19,839 bases of DNA from an uncultured Streptococcus sp. (GTDB lineage: Bacteria > Bacillota > Bacilli > Lactobacillales > Streptococcaceae). A program made the position numbers and the translations under genes. The DNA lies in NCBI RefSeq assembly GCF_959025735.1, contig NZ_CAUFJQ010000027.1:1-19839 (forward strand). The letters are read 5' to 3'. The notes under the pieces were generated by a model. That model searched no databases and was not told where the DNA came from. It saw nothing but the letters and a program-made list of their open reading frames with translations. Shown piece after piece: positions 7,261-15,200 of the stretch; the stretch's first letter is position 1; each line of letters starts with the position of its first letter.

Positions 7261-8491
7261 AAAATTCTTCCAACTTCCACTTATTTTTCTCTGCAATATA
7301 GCCTTGAATGACCTCGACGTCTTCTTCAAATTCGCGCTGGTCAATGATCGCTACTGTTTCTAGATCATGTGTCCGATAAGATTTTGAAAAGGGAACGCGA
7401 ATGGTAAAGGGAACAAAGAGCTCTCTCAGTTTTTCTAGAAGCAAAGCCTGGAGATCTTCACGGGCTGTCTCAGAGCGCGCTGAAATCAAGCTAAAAGGTG
7501 TCTGGGTTGGGGTAAAGTCTGCTACTTTGTCTGCTTTGTTGTAAAGGGTCAAGCGAGGAATCTCCAGCATATCCAGGTCCTTCATGATCGAAAGCACGGT
7601 CTTTTCATGCTCTTCATGATTGGGGTCAGAAGCATCTATGACATGGACCAGGAGGTCTACATTCTTACTTTCTTCCAGGGTCGACTTAAAGCTCGAAACC
7701 AACTCTGTCGGCAAGTCCTGAATAAAGCCAACCGTATCGGTCAGGGTCACTTGCAGATTGCCTGTTAGGTGGATGCTCTTGGTTGTGGCATCCAAAGTCG
7801 CAAAGAGTTCATCGGCTTCATACTGGCTCTTACTAGTCATTTGATTCATAATGGTCGACTTTCCTGCATTGGTATAGCCGATCAAACCAATCTTGAAGAC
7901 AGGTGATTCCAAGCGTTTTTCACGAAGGGTTTCCCGGTTCTTTTCAACAGCCTTGAGCTGGCGCTCGATATCGGTAATTTGATTGCGAACACTCCGGCGG
8001 TTCAACTCCAACTGACTTTCCCCTGGACCACGAGAACCAATTCCCCCAGCCTGACGGCTGAGCATGATCCCTTGACCGACAAGGCGTGGCAAGAGGTATT
8101 TGAGCTGGGCCAAGTGCACCTGCAACTTCCCTTCATGACTCCTAGCCCTCATGGCAAAGATATCTAGAATCAGCTGCATCCGGTCAATGACTTTAACCCC
8201 TAGGATTTCTTCTAAATTGACATTTTGCCGGGGGGTCAGGCGGTTATTGACCACTACCGTTGTAATCTCATCTGCTTCGACCATTTGTGCGATTTCTTCT
8301 AGTTTTCCTGAGCCGACAAAGGTCTTAGTATCGTATTTCTCCCGCTTTTGTGTATAGGAGCCCCGGACATCTCCACCAGCTGTTTTAGCCAGGCTCGCCA
8401 ACTCCTCCATAGACATGTCAAAATTGTCCATGCCTTGAAGTTCCACACCGACCAAAAGGATGCGTTCTTGTTTTTTTTCTGTTTCAATCAT
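7244..8491 (-). CDS. hflX: GTPase HflX (415 aa)
   Basis: HflX is a ribosome-binding GTPase that splits stalled or stress-damaged 70S ribosomes. The N-terminal HflX domain ends in the signature GGIGSRGPGE (residues 149-158) and a coiled-coil helix (about 163-195). The G domain follows with G1 GYTNAGKST (205-213), the switch region ATLDATT (231-237), G3 DTVGF (252-256), G4 NKAD (318-321) and a SAR-like G5. Length is normal for Gram-positive members. The ATG overlaps the last eight bases of miaA in ATGATTGA, so its translation is probably coupled to miaA. The miaA-hflX pairing is widely conserved in bacteria. Confidence 0.96.
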   Translation of the reverse strand: MIETEKKQERILLVGVELQGMDNFDMSMEELASLAKTAGGDVRGSYTQKREKYDTKTFVGSGKLEEIAQMVEADEITTVVVNNRLTPRQNVNLEEILGVKVIDRMQLILDIFAMRARSHEGKLQVHLAQLKYLLPRLVGQGIMLSRQAGGIGSRGPGESQLELNRRSVRNQITDIERQLKAVEKNRETLREKRLESPVFKIGLIGYTNAGKSTIMNQMTSKSQYEADELFATLDATTKSIHLTGNLQVTLTDTVGFIQDLPTELVSSFKSTLEESKNVDLLVHVIDASDPNHEEHEKTVLSIMKDLDMLEIPRLTLYNKADKVADFTPTQTPFSLISARSETAREDLQALLLEKLRELFVPFTIRVPFSKSYRTHDLETVAIIDQREFEEDVEVIQGYIAEKNKWKLEEFYDGLR

Positions 8492-9371
8492 GCTGTAAAA
8501 ACTCCTTTACATCTGCAAGAACCTGCTCCTTGAAGTGGGGGGCAGAAATGGCGTAAAAGGTCACTTCCATTCGATTTCGAAACCAAGTCAGCTGGCGTTT
8601 GGCAAAACGACGCGTATTGCGCTTGAGGATCTCACTAGCTTCCTCTAAGCTCTGCACTCCCTTAAAGTAAGGAAAGAGTTCCTTGTAACCAATGCCTTTA
8701 GCTGCCTGAACCTCCGGATGGTCATCATAGAGCCACCGGGCTTCATCCAGCAAGCCTTCCTCTAGCATGCGATCTACTCGGCGATTGATGCGCTCATAGA
8801 TCAAGGACCGTTCATCATCTAGACAGATGAGATAGGGTTCATAATCGGTCTCTTCGTTTGCGAGGTCCTGCCCAAAATGCGCAATTTCAAGAGCCCGCAT
8901 GGCCCGACGGCGATTAAGCTGAGGAATCACAAGTCCTTGCTCCGCTACCCTTTGGTACAAGTCTTCGTCCGACAACAAGTCCAATTGGGCGCGATAGGAC
9001 AGAATCTCTTCATGAGGAACTTCACCACCTAGATGATAACCTTCAAGCAGACTTTGGATGTAAAGACCCGTCCCACCTGCAATGATAGGAAGCTTGCCTC
9101 GAGCTGTGATATCCTCAATCGCAGTCTTAGCTTCTCTTACAAAATCAAAAGCCGAGTAAGACTCGGTCACCTCCCGCACATCGATCAAATGATGGGGAGC
9201 TGCAGCTTGCTCTTCTAGTGTCGCCTTGGCTGTTCCAATATCCAGCTTGCGATAGACTTGTTGACTATCGCCACTGATAATTTCACCATTGAGGGCTTGC
9301 GCTAAATCGATCGCAAGAGCTGTTTTCCCAACAGCAGTCGGTCCCACAATCACAATTATCTTGGTTTTCAT
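8484..9371 (-). CDS. miaA: tRNA dimethylallyltransferase MiaA (295 aa)
   Basis: MiaA transfers a dimethylallyl group from DMAPP to N6 of adenosine 37 in tRNAs reading UNN codons, supporting reading-frame maintenance. The P-loop is GPTAVGKT (residues 10-17), followed by SGDSQQVY (33-40), which contacts the tRNA and the isoprenyl donor, and GGTGLYI (99-105). The later RRAMRALEI segment and C-terminal RFAKRQLTWFRNR are family hallmarks. The open frame reaches back to a TTG at 9386, but AAGGA lies seven bases before the ATG at 9371, where the protein begins MKTKIIVIVG as expected. It is the first gene of the seven-gene operon. Confidence 0.96.
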   Translation of the reverse strand: MKTKIIVIVGPTAVGKTALAIDLAQALNGEIISGDSQQVYRKLDIGTAKATLEEQAAAPHHLIDVREVTESYSAFDFVREAKTAIEDITARGKLPIIAGGTGLYIQSLLEGYHLGGEVPHEEILSYRAQLDLLSDEDLYQRVAEQGLVIPQLNRRRAMRALEIAHFGQDLANEETDYEPYLICLDDERSLIYERINRRVDRMLEEGLLDEARWLYDDHPEVQAAKGIGYKELFPYFKGVQSLEEASEILKRNTRRFAKRQLTWFRNRMEVTFYAISAPHFKEQVLADVKEFLQHD

Positions 9372-9411
9372 CGTTTTTCCTTGCAAAATTCACGTTTTTT
9401 CGTTACCATAT

Positions 9412-9420
9412 ATTATAACA
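9412..9420 (-). promoter_or_regulatory. Extended -10 box of the miaA operon promoter
   Basis: TGTTATAAT reads on the - strand, a perfect TATAAT (9412-9417) with the TGn extension, about 40 bases before the miaA ATG. The hexamer 17 bases upstream (TTCTGA) is a poor -35 match, as expected for extended -10 promoters. The divergent DUF3042 gene starts 35 bases to the right, so the two promoters must overlap in this AT-rich gap. Confidence 0.6.
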
Positions 9421-9454
9421 TAAATATTTAAAGTTCAGAAAAGGAGAAATTCTC

Positions 9455-9625
9455 ATGGCTAAAGGATTTGGTAAAGGTTTTGTTACTGGTGTTGCTGGTA
9501 CAGTTGCTGCTGTCGCAGGTGCAGTTTACACATTCAAGAAGAAAGTAATTGAACCAGAAGAACAAAAAGCAGCTTTCATCGAAGAAAACCGCAAAAAAGC
9601 AGCACGTCGCCGTGTCTCACACTAA
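9455..9625 (+). CDS. DUF3042 family small protein (56 aa)
   Basis: The protein starts MAKGFGKGFVTGVAGTVAAV, a Gly/Ala-rich hydrophobic segment (residues 8-26) that could be a single membrane helix with GxxxG-like spacing. It continues with a basic FKKKV stop, an acidic/amphipathic helix and an RKKAARRR tail. This matches DUF3042, a family of roughly 55-residue Lactobacillales proteins of unknown function. AAGGAG (9441-9446) sits about eight bases before the ATG. Codons are strongly biased to GCT, GGT, GTT, GAA and AAA, suggesting high expression. It is divergent from miaA and ends at its own terminator. Confidence 0.88.
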   Translation: MAKGFGKGFVTGVAGTVAAVAGAVYTFKKKVIEPEEQKAAFIEENRKKAARRRVSH

Positions 9626-9631
9626 TCATTC

Positions 9632-9661
9632 AAAAAGCTCCGGGAAACCGGAGCTTTTTTT
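9632..9661. terminator. Strong terminator between convergent DUF3042 and LPNTG genes
   Basis: AAAAAGCTCCGG (9632-9643) pairs with the matching arm from 9648, closed by a GAAA loop (9644-9647), and is followed by seven T on the + strand. Read on the - strand the hairpin also ends in five T, so it can serve both the DUF3042 gene (stop at 9625) and the surface gene that ends at 9671. Confidence 0.92.
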
Positions 9662-9670
9662 GTGTGATTG

Positions 9671-11596
9671 TTAGTTGCTTCTTTTCAGTCTAAAAATGAC
9701 TGATCCAACTATAAATGAAACAAGACCTGAAATCATAGCAAACAAATGATTTACTGTACCAGTATTTGGTAATGACTTATTTTGCTTACCTTGGACTTTC
9801 TGAACAGAAGAAGTTAAGCCTGATTTCGTATTATTAGAATATCCAGTTTTAGATTTCTCACCTACTACTGTACCATTGTTCTCTTTACGATCACTATTAG
9901 AAGTAATTTGCTTATCTTTTGAAACATTAGAGTTTGAATTTAAAATTTTATCACCTGATGTTTTATTCAAATCAGTCTCTTTACTTGTTCCTATTTGACT
10001 AGTTTGAGAACTTGATGTTACTTTTTCTTCAGTAGGTTTAACTTCCGTTTTTCCTTTTTCTTTACTTTCACTTTTCTTCTCAGTTTCGTTATTTGTACCT
10101 TGTTCGTTATTTACCTTTTGTTCTTCTTTATTATTTTCTGGTTTCACCACTGATGGAGTCTCTCCAACTTTAATAATATAGGGCTCTGATATATTACCGA
10201 CAATATCTTCTGTAGATACTTTAAGTACATCTCCTTTTTTTAATACAGGAGTTGATAAAATCCAATTTCCTTTACTATCAGGTCTAACTAAACGTTCTTT
10301 GCCATTTGGAAGAGTAACATGAATTAGAGAAATTTTTGATTTATCCTCATCAGAATTTTCTTCTTTTATATGCTGATTGACTACTCCCCCAATAGTATTA
10401 CTTCCTTCAATTGGACTATTAATTTCACCTAATTCAGGTGACACAATATAAGCGGTAAATTCACCATTTATAATTCCCCCTGGGGATTTTAACGTAACAA
10501 GGCCTTTTTCACCATTTTTTAACGCATGTTTAGCAGGAATATTAAATGTTGCCCTGCCTCCATCTTCAGTTCTAGTCTCAATAACAAAACCATCTGGAAG
10601 AACTAATTTAGCCTGTATTCCGGAATAAAAACCACTGATATATCCTACATAGGACTGACTACCATCTCGTTTTATGTGAAAATCATTATTATTTGCACTT
10701 GTACCATAATTATATAGGCTAGACTTATCATCAGAAAAGCCTTCAACTTCTACTTTATTTGATTCAAATTTGTTATTTTTAGAAACCCAAACTTCTGCTT
10801 TTCCTTCACCTTTATAAAAATAGTGTTCCTCAGGAATATTAATTGTATAATAATTATTATCTCCTGTTTCAGCAGATAATTTAGTACCATCTGGTAACAA
10901 TACATATACTGTAGAATTTGGATAGGTATATCCCGATAAAGTTTGATAATTAGGACTATACTGAATGGATTTATTCACTTCTGGAGATTCAACTTCAGAA
11001 ACTGCAATTTCTTTTTCTAAAATATTACCAGCTTTGTCACTTGAAATGATTTTAATTTTTTTACCTGGAGCGACATCAGGTAATTCAAATTCCCATCTTC
11101 CTTCAGAATCAGTAGAAGTCTCTTTGGTATCTCCATTTGGTAAAATTATTTTAAATGTTGCATTTCCATCTCTATCATTGTAATTTGCTTGTCCTTTAAT
11201 CACTTTATCTCCTGCTATGAGATAAAAATCTGGAATACTTGGAGCTTCAGTATCTGCAACACCATCCGTATCATAATGTGAGTTTCCATCAGAATTAATT
11301 TTATAAATTGTAAACCTTTCATAATTCTTAAAAGCATTCTCACTTGGGATCTTCAATTCATAATTTCCTTCTCCATCGGATACAGTCTCTACCGTACCAT
11401 CATAACCAATTCTTAATCTAGTATTTGGCGTTGTCTTACCTATAACTGACTGGCTACCATCTTTATGATTTTTAAATTGGACTGTGGTTTGGATAGATCC
11501 AGATTCTTCCGCACCAACCTTACTAACTAACGCTGGACCACATAGCATTAAGCTCACTAGTCCATACCCTAATAACTTTTTAACTTTTTTGTTCAT
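9671..11596 (-). CDS. LPXTG cell-wall-anchored protein with repeated Ig-like modules (641 aa)
   Basis: A signal peptide (KKVKKLLGYG, hydrophobic core, VGA cut after residue 29) is followed by about five beta-rich modules spanning roughly residues 30-480. Each has an LPDG/LPNG or YDG turn, then a D-G/E-G-x-W/Y strand. Examples are ILPNGDTKETSTDSEGRWEF, VLPDGFVIETRTEDGG and TLPNGKERLVRPDSKGNW. Modules 2 and 5 close with KAGN and IVGNISEP, typical of bacterial Ig-like domains in adhesins. A Ser/Lys/Glu/Asn-rich stalk (about 481-608) leads to LPNTG (609-613), a hydrophobic segment and RLKRSN. Sortase should anchor it to the wall; the ligand is unknown. The start is backed by GGGAGG six bases upstream. 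It is visibly more AT-rich than the housekeeping genes on both sides, consistent with acquired or fast-evolving surface cargo. Confidence 0.9.
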   Translation of the reverse strand: MNKKVKKLLGYGLVSLMLCGPALVSKVGAEESGSIQTTVQFKNHKDGSQSVIGKTTPNTRLRIGYDGTVETVSDGEGNYELKIPSENAFKNYERFTIYKINSDGNSHYDTDGVADTEAPSIPDFYLIAGDKVIKGQANYNDRDGNATFKIILPNGDTKETSTDSEGRWEFELPDVAPGKKIKIISSDKAGNILEKEIAVSEVESPEVNKSIQYSPNYQTLSGYTYPNSTVYVLLPDGTKLSAETGDNNYYTINIPEEHYFYKGEGKAEVWVSKNNKFESNKVEVEGFSDDKSSLYNYGTSANNNDFHIKRDGSQSYVGYISGFYSGIQAKLVLPDGFVIETRTEDGGRATFNIPAKHALKNGEKGLVTLKSPGGIINGEFTAYIVSPELGEINSPIEGSNTIGGVVNQHIKEENSDEDKSKISLIHVTLPNGKERLVRPDSKGNWILSTPVLKKGDVLKVSTEDIVGNISEPYIIKVGETPSVVKPENNKEEQKVNNEQGTNNETEKKSESKEKGKTEVKPTEEKVTSSSQTSQIGTSKETDLNKTSGDKILNSNSNVSKDKQITSNSDRKENNGTVVGEKSKTGYSNNTKSGLTSSVQKVQGKQNKSLPNTGTVNHLFAMISGLVSFIVGSVIFRLKRSN

Positions 11597-11614
11597 AAGA
11601 ACCTCCCAAATAAT

Positions 11615-11626
11615 ACTACAAGTAGT
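11615..11626. promoter_or_regulatory. Palindrome in the leader of the LPNTG surface gene
   Basis: ACTAC-AA-GTAGT is a perfect dyad of five-base arms around a two-base centre. It lies between the predicted transcription start (near 11635) and the ribosome binding site (11601-11606). Its size fits a dimeric repressor site; it could also be chance in AT-rich DNA. Confidence 0.35.
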
Positions 11627-11633
11627 GTTTTTA

Positions 11634-11661
11634 ATAACTATATTCTACACTATATAGTTAT
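11634..11661. promoter_or_regulatory. Ten-base inverted repeat overlapping the -10 region of the LPNTG gene
   Basis: ATAACTATAT (11634-11643) and ATATAGTTAT (11652-11661) are perfect inverted repeats separated by eight bases. The dyad covers the -10 box and part of the spacer, where a bound protein would block RNA polymerase. The same AACTATAT core recurs twice further upstream. Confidence 0.45.
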
Positions 11662-11670
11662 AATTGTAAA
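11642..11670 (-). promoter_or_regulatory. Sigma-A-type promoter of the LPNTG surface gene
   Basis: On the - strand, TTTACA (11665-11670) and TAGAAT (11642-11647) are separated by 17 bases. Transcription would start about 40 bases before the ATG at 11596. It is the best promoter match upstream of the gene. Confidence 0.6.
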
Positions 11671-11698
11671 CGCTTAACATATAAAGATGGCTCTTCAA

Positions 11699-11739
11699 AA
11701 CTATATTTCTATTTTCTATACTATTATTTAACTATATTT
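11699..11739 (-). promoter_or_regulatory. Two direct repeats of AACTATATTT upstream of the LPNTG promoter
   Basis: Identical ten-base copies lie at 11699-11708 and 11730-11739, 31 bases apart (about three helical turns). A third, one-base-different copy sits at 11636-11645, 63 bases from the first (about six turns). Relative to the promoter they occupy about -65 and -96, as activator or response-regulator sites often do. The regulator is unknown and the function is inferred from spacing. Confidence 0.4.
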
Positions 11740-11755
11740 TTCTTTCCGCAGTGAC

Positions 11756-11789
11756 AAAAGTACCTGAAACAGCATCTGTTTCAGGTACT
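11756..11789 (-). terminator. Perfect 14-bp hairpin, candidate terminator of rex-operon transcripts
   Basis: AGTACCTGAAACAG (11759-11772) pairs fully with 11776-11789 across a three-base loop. On the - strand the hairpin is followed by TTTTG, a short T run, so it could end transcripts reading out of the rexB-rexA-DUF4298 operon about 180 bases after its last stop codon. The T tail is poor, so processing or another role is possible. Confidence 0.5.
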
Positions 11790-11792
11790 CGG

Positions 11793-11870
11793 AATTATTG
11801 AGAGTAAAACAGTTTGGGGAACTGTTTTAGCCTGAGCAAAGAATTTCAAAAGCGAAGGGGCTCAATAATT
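11793..11870. other. Non-coding stretch with a closed stem and inner hairpin, possible structured RNA
   Basis: AATTATTGAG (11793-11802) pairs perfectly with CTCAATAATT (11861-11870). Inside, TAAAACAGTT (11805-11814) pairs with AACTGTTTTA (11820-11829). Together with the flanking 14-bp hairpin and a further imperfect hairpin at 11894-11918 this makes most of the 370-base gene-free gap (11597-11966) structured. I see no reading frame with a ribosome binding site in it. It may be a 3' leader of the rex transcript, a small RNA or an intergenic repeat. Confidence 0.4.
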
Positions 11871-11966
11871 AGCTATGGAACTTCATGGATTGCTGAAATC
11901 ATCCACTGGATAATTTCACCTAGCGTCCGCCGTCACCTAAGGAAAGATAAAATATAAAAAATGATT

Positions 11967-12284
11967 TCACCGTTCTTTGATCATCTTCGTTGCGATCTCC
12001 AAGAGTTCCACTCCCATCTGAAAATGCTCGTCTAACAAATCATAGACGGCATCTTCGGACAAGACACCACAAGGTAGATCTGCAGGAAAGTCAGCTTGAT
12101 TAGACAAGTCCAAATCATCAAAATAGGCCTGACTACTATAATAATCGCGCAGTTGGATATAGCTTTCTTGATGCTCTCTTAGCTGATCCACTGCTTTTTT
12201 GGTTTCTTCCAAAGTCTTGGCATAGTCATTCAAATAACCTTCCATTCTTTGGATCCGTTCGATGTTTTTCTGTGCAATTGCCAT
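11967..12284 (-). CDS. DUF4298 family protein (105 aa)
   Basis: A small soluble protein. The first half is a charged heptad-like helix (IERIQRMEGYLNDYAKTLEE onward, residues 8-50) likely to form a coiled coil. The second half is acidic and contains LSEDAVYDLLDEHFQMG. The pattern fits DUF4298, a family with no known function. The ATG follows the rexA stop by three bases, and the GTGGAG site lies in rexA's final codons, so it is the third gene of the rex operon and probably translationally coupled to rexA. That position suggests, without proving, a link to the RexAB nuclease or simply co-expression. Confidence 0.8.
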   Translation of the reverse strand: MAIAQKNIERIQRMEGYLNDYAKTLEETKKAVDQLREHQESYIQLRDYYSSQAYFDDLDLSNQADFPADLPCGVLSEDAVYDLLDEHFQMGVELLEIATKMIKER

Positions 12285-12287
12285 GGT

Positions 12288-15200
12288 TTACTCCACTTTC
12301 ACCACTTCTAGATGGGGGCCACCTAGAAGCACGAGGTATTTTTCTACTTGCTCTTTGCCATAAGAACGACGAAGAGCTTCTGCATAGAGATCGAGCTGAT
12401 CCCGATAGCGTTCGACCAATTGACTAGGAACCTTGTAGTGATCCGTCTTATAATCAAAGAGCAGGATCCGGTCTTCTAGCACCACGTAACCATCCAAGAT
12501 CCCCCGCACGACAAAGTCCTCACCACTAGCTGGATCTTTCTTCAGCATGGCAAAGGGAGCTTCGCGCCGGACTCGAGAGGCCTCTTTTTGAAGCAAGGTC
12601 CCCAAAGGCGTCTCATAGAAAGCAAGGATGGCCTCTAGCTTGATGCGGGCCTTGACCGCTGGCTCTGCTTGAACTTGCTCCAAGGCTTGATGCAGCGTAT
12701 CCAGCGTGATTTCTTCTCCAAGAGGCACGCGCTGCATGAGTTCATGGACTGCACTACCGACCTGGGCTCCTGTAACGGCTTTTTCTTGACCAAAAGTTGG
12801 CAGCTCAAAGTCAGGCGTCATAGTCTTCGCATCCATAATTTGGACGCCATTGGCATCCATGACCGGTTCGTAGAATTTCTTGATCTGACTTGGTGTACGG
12901 ACGCTTGGTAAATGAATGGCCGGAGCATAGAGCTGATTGAGGCGATCAACATTTTCCAAGATATCCAAGGCCCGACGAATATCCTCCGACTGACGGACAT
13001 CCTTGAGCTGATCCAGGCGAGAATCCTTCTCTAGCGGTTCCAGCTGGTCTGGTGTCAGGTCTTCATCTGTCACAAAACGCGTGTCATAGGCCAGGGTATT
13101 TTTAGTAAACACATCTTGAATGGCAAAGAGCCAGTCCTGATAAGAGGTCCATTCTTTTCGCTTCTCTGGATCCAATTTGCCATTGCGACTGGTCCCCCAA
13201 TCGGTATCACGCAGTTTGTCCTCCCGGCCTTTTCCGACCAGATAGAGCTTGAGCTCGGCCCGTGTCATAGCGACATAAAGAAGACGCATCTGCTCAGAAA
13301 TTGTGGCCAATTTTGTTTCATCCACGTTCCGTTGGTAGCAAGGTGTTTCGATCTGCAGGCGAATGGTTTCTGGAGCAGCTGGATTCTCTGTCTCAACCGG
13401 CAGGTTCGCAACATATTTGAAGCCGATCCCTTTTTGGCGACTGAGGATAATCGGTCCCGATTGATCCTTGCGGTTAAAGGCCTTGTCCATATTGAGAATA
13501 AAGACATACTTGAATTCCAGCCCTTTACTCTTATGGACGGTCATGAGCTGGACGGCATCTTTTGGTGCTGCAAGAGGGACGCTGGCCAAATCGTGTTCAT
13601 TTTCGATTACCTTGTCGATCATGGCAATGAAGCGCGACAAACCCTTAAAGCTGGCTTTTTCATAATCATTGGCCCGAAGCGTCAAGGCATAGAGGTTGGC
13701 CTGGCGCTGGGCCCCATTTGGAAGGGCGCCGACATAGTCATAGTAATAGCGATCCTCATAAATTTTCCACAGCAAATCATAGAGCGAAGAGGTCTTAGCA
13801 GCAATCCGCCAAGTAGATAAAACCTGGAGGAAGTTCTCGATTTTAGCTGAGAGCTTGGCATCAATCAGATTTGCATGCTCTGCAGTCTTTTCAAGGGCTA
13901 ACTGGACCTTGTGGTAGAAGGCCATTTGCTTTTGCTCTGGAAGGGTCTGCAAGGAAATCCGTGCCAACTCATCTTCATCAAAGTCAAACATGGGGGATTT
14001 CATGAGGGCTACTAAGGGATAATCATGCAAGGGATTGTTAATGGTCCGCAAGGTATCCAACATGACCATCACTTCCAGTGACTCAAGATAATGCGCCTGT
14101 CCACTATCTGCCACAATCGGGATACGATACTGGTCAAAGGCTTCCAGAATCGCGTCATTTCGAGTTCGAGTCGCGGTCAAGAGAGTGATCTCTTTAAAGG
14201 GCACTTTTTCTACCCGATGAAGGCGTAAAATTTCTTTGATAACAAGGAGAATTTCTCCCTTGGAAACCGTCTCGAGTCCAGAAGCAGCTTCCTCGTCTTC
14301 GTTCTTTTCTTCCTGGTCTTGGGTGCCATCATAAAGCAAAAATTCTGCTTGATGTTGTGGCAAGGCCATCCGCTGCTTGTCGCTTCCTGCAACCAGATAG
14401 TGGGTTTGATTGTAGTCAATCTCGCCCACCTCTTCGTCCATCAAATGGCGAAAGACATCATTGGTCGCGTCCAATACCTCCACATGACTCCGGAAATTTT
14501 CCTTGAGGAGGATCAACCGCCCTTTCGCCCCTTCTTCTTGGAAGGCTTTAAATTTATCATTGAAAATCTGTGGATCTGCCTGACGGAAGCGGTAAATGGA
14601 TTGCTTGATATCCCCCACCATGAAGCGATTGTGGCCATTTGACAGCAAATCCAACATCCGCTCTTGGGTATGGTTGGTATCCTGGTACTCATCGACCATG
14701 ACCTCATGATAACGCTCTTGAAAGGCTTGTCTCACCTCTGGGAATTGCTCTAAAATTTGAATCGCAAAATGACTAATATCCCCAAATTCATAAGCTTTTT
14801 CTTGGATTTTTCGCTCCAGATAAGCGCGAGCAAAGTCTCTGATAAAGTCCCGTAGCAAGGAGAGCATGGGGCCTTCTTCTTGGTGGTAGGCTTGTTGAAA
14901 TTCCAGCTGATAGAGCTGATTTTCCAAGTCTCTGAGGCGGTTGATATGTATGGTTTTATCCTGGTTATAAGCCGTGACTAACTCTTTCAACTCTTCCTTT
15001 CGGGCTCTATTGGTCAAAGCTCCCCCATTTGAAGCCCGACTAATCGCCACGACCGCCTTTAGGACAGAGGTCAGTTGTTCTTTATTGGTGCGACCTGTCA
15101 GGATTCCAATCTGATCGAGCACCTCTTCTACAGCTTCCAAATATTTGGCCTTACCAAATGCTTGGCCCTCATTGGACAAATGAAAGGCAAAAAAGCTTTC

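Noticed and set aside
7261..7344. Longer start for the 209-residue protein
   Set aside because: It would overlap hflX by 101 bases; the ATG at 7260 has a plausible ribosome binding site and a cleaner N-terminus.
9372..9386. TTG start for miaA giving five extra residues
   Set aside because: The ribosome binding site would then lie within the coding region; the ATG at 9371 has correct spacing and matches the family N-terminus.
13116..13820. A 234-codon reading frame on the + strand opposite rexA
   Set aside because: It is antisense to conserved RexA helicase sequence, has no convincing ribosome binding site and no recognisable domain; it reflects codon use on the other strand.
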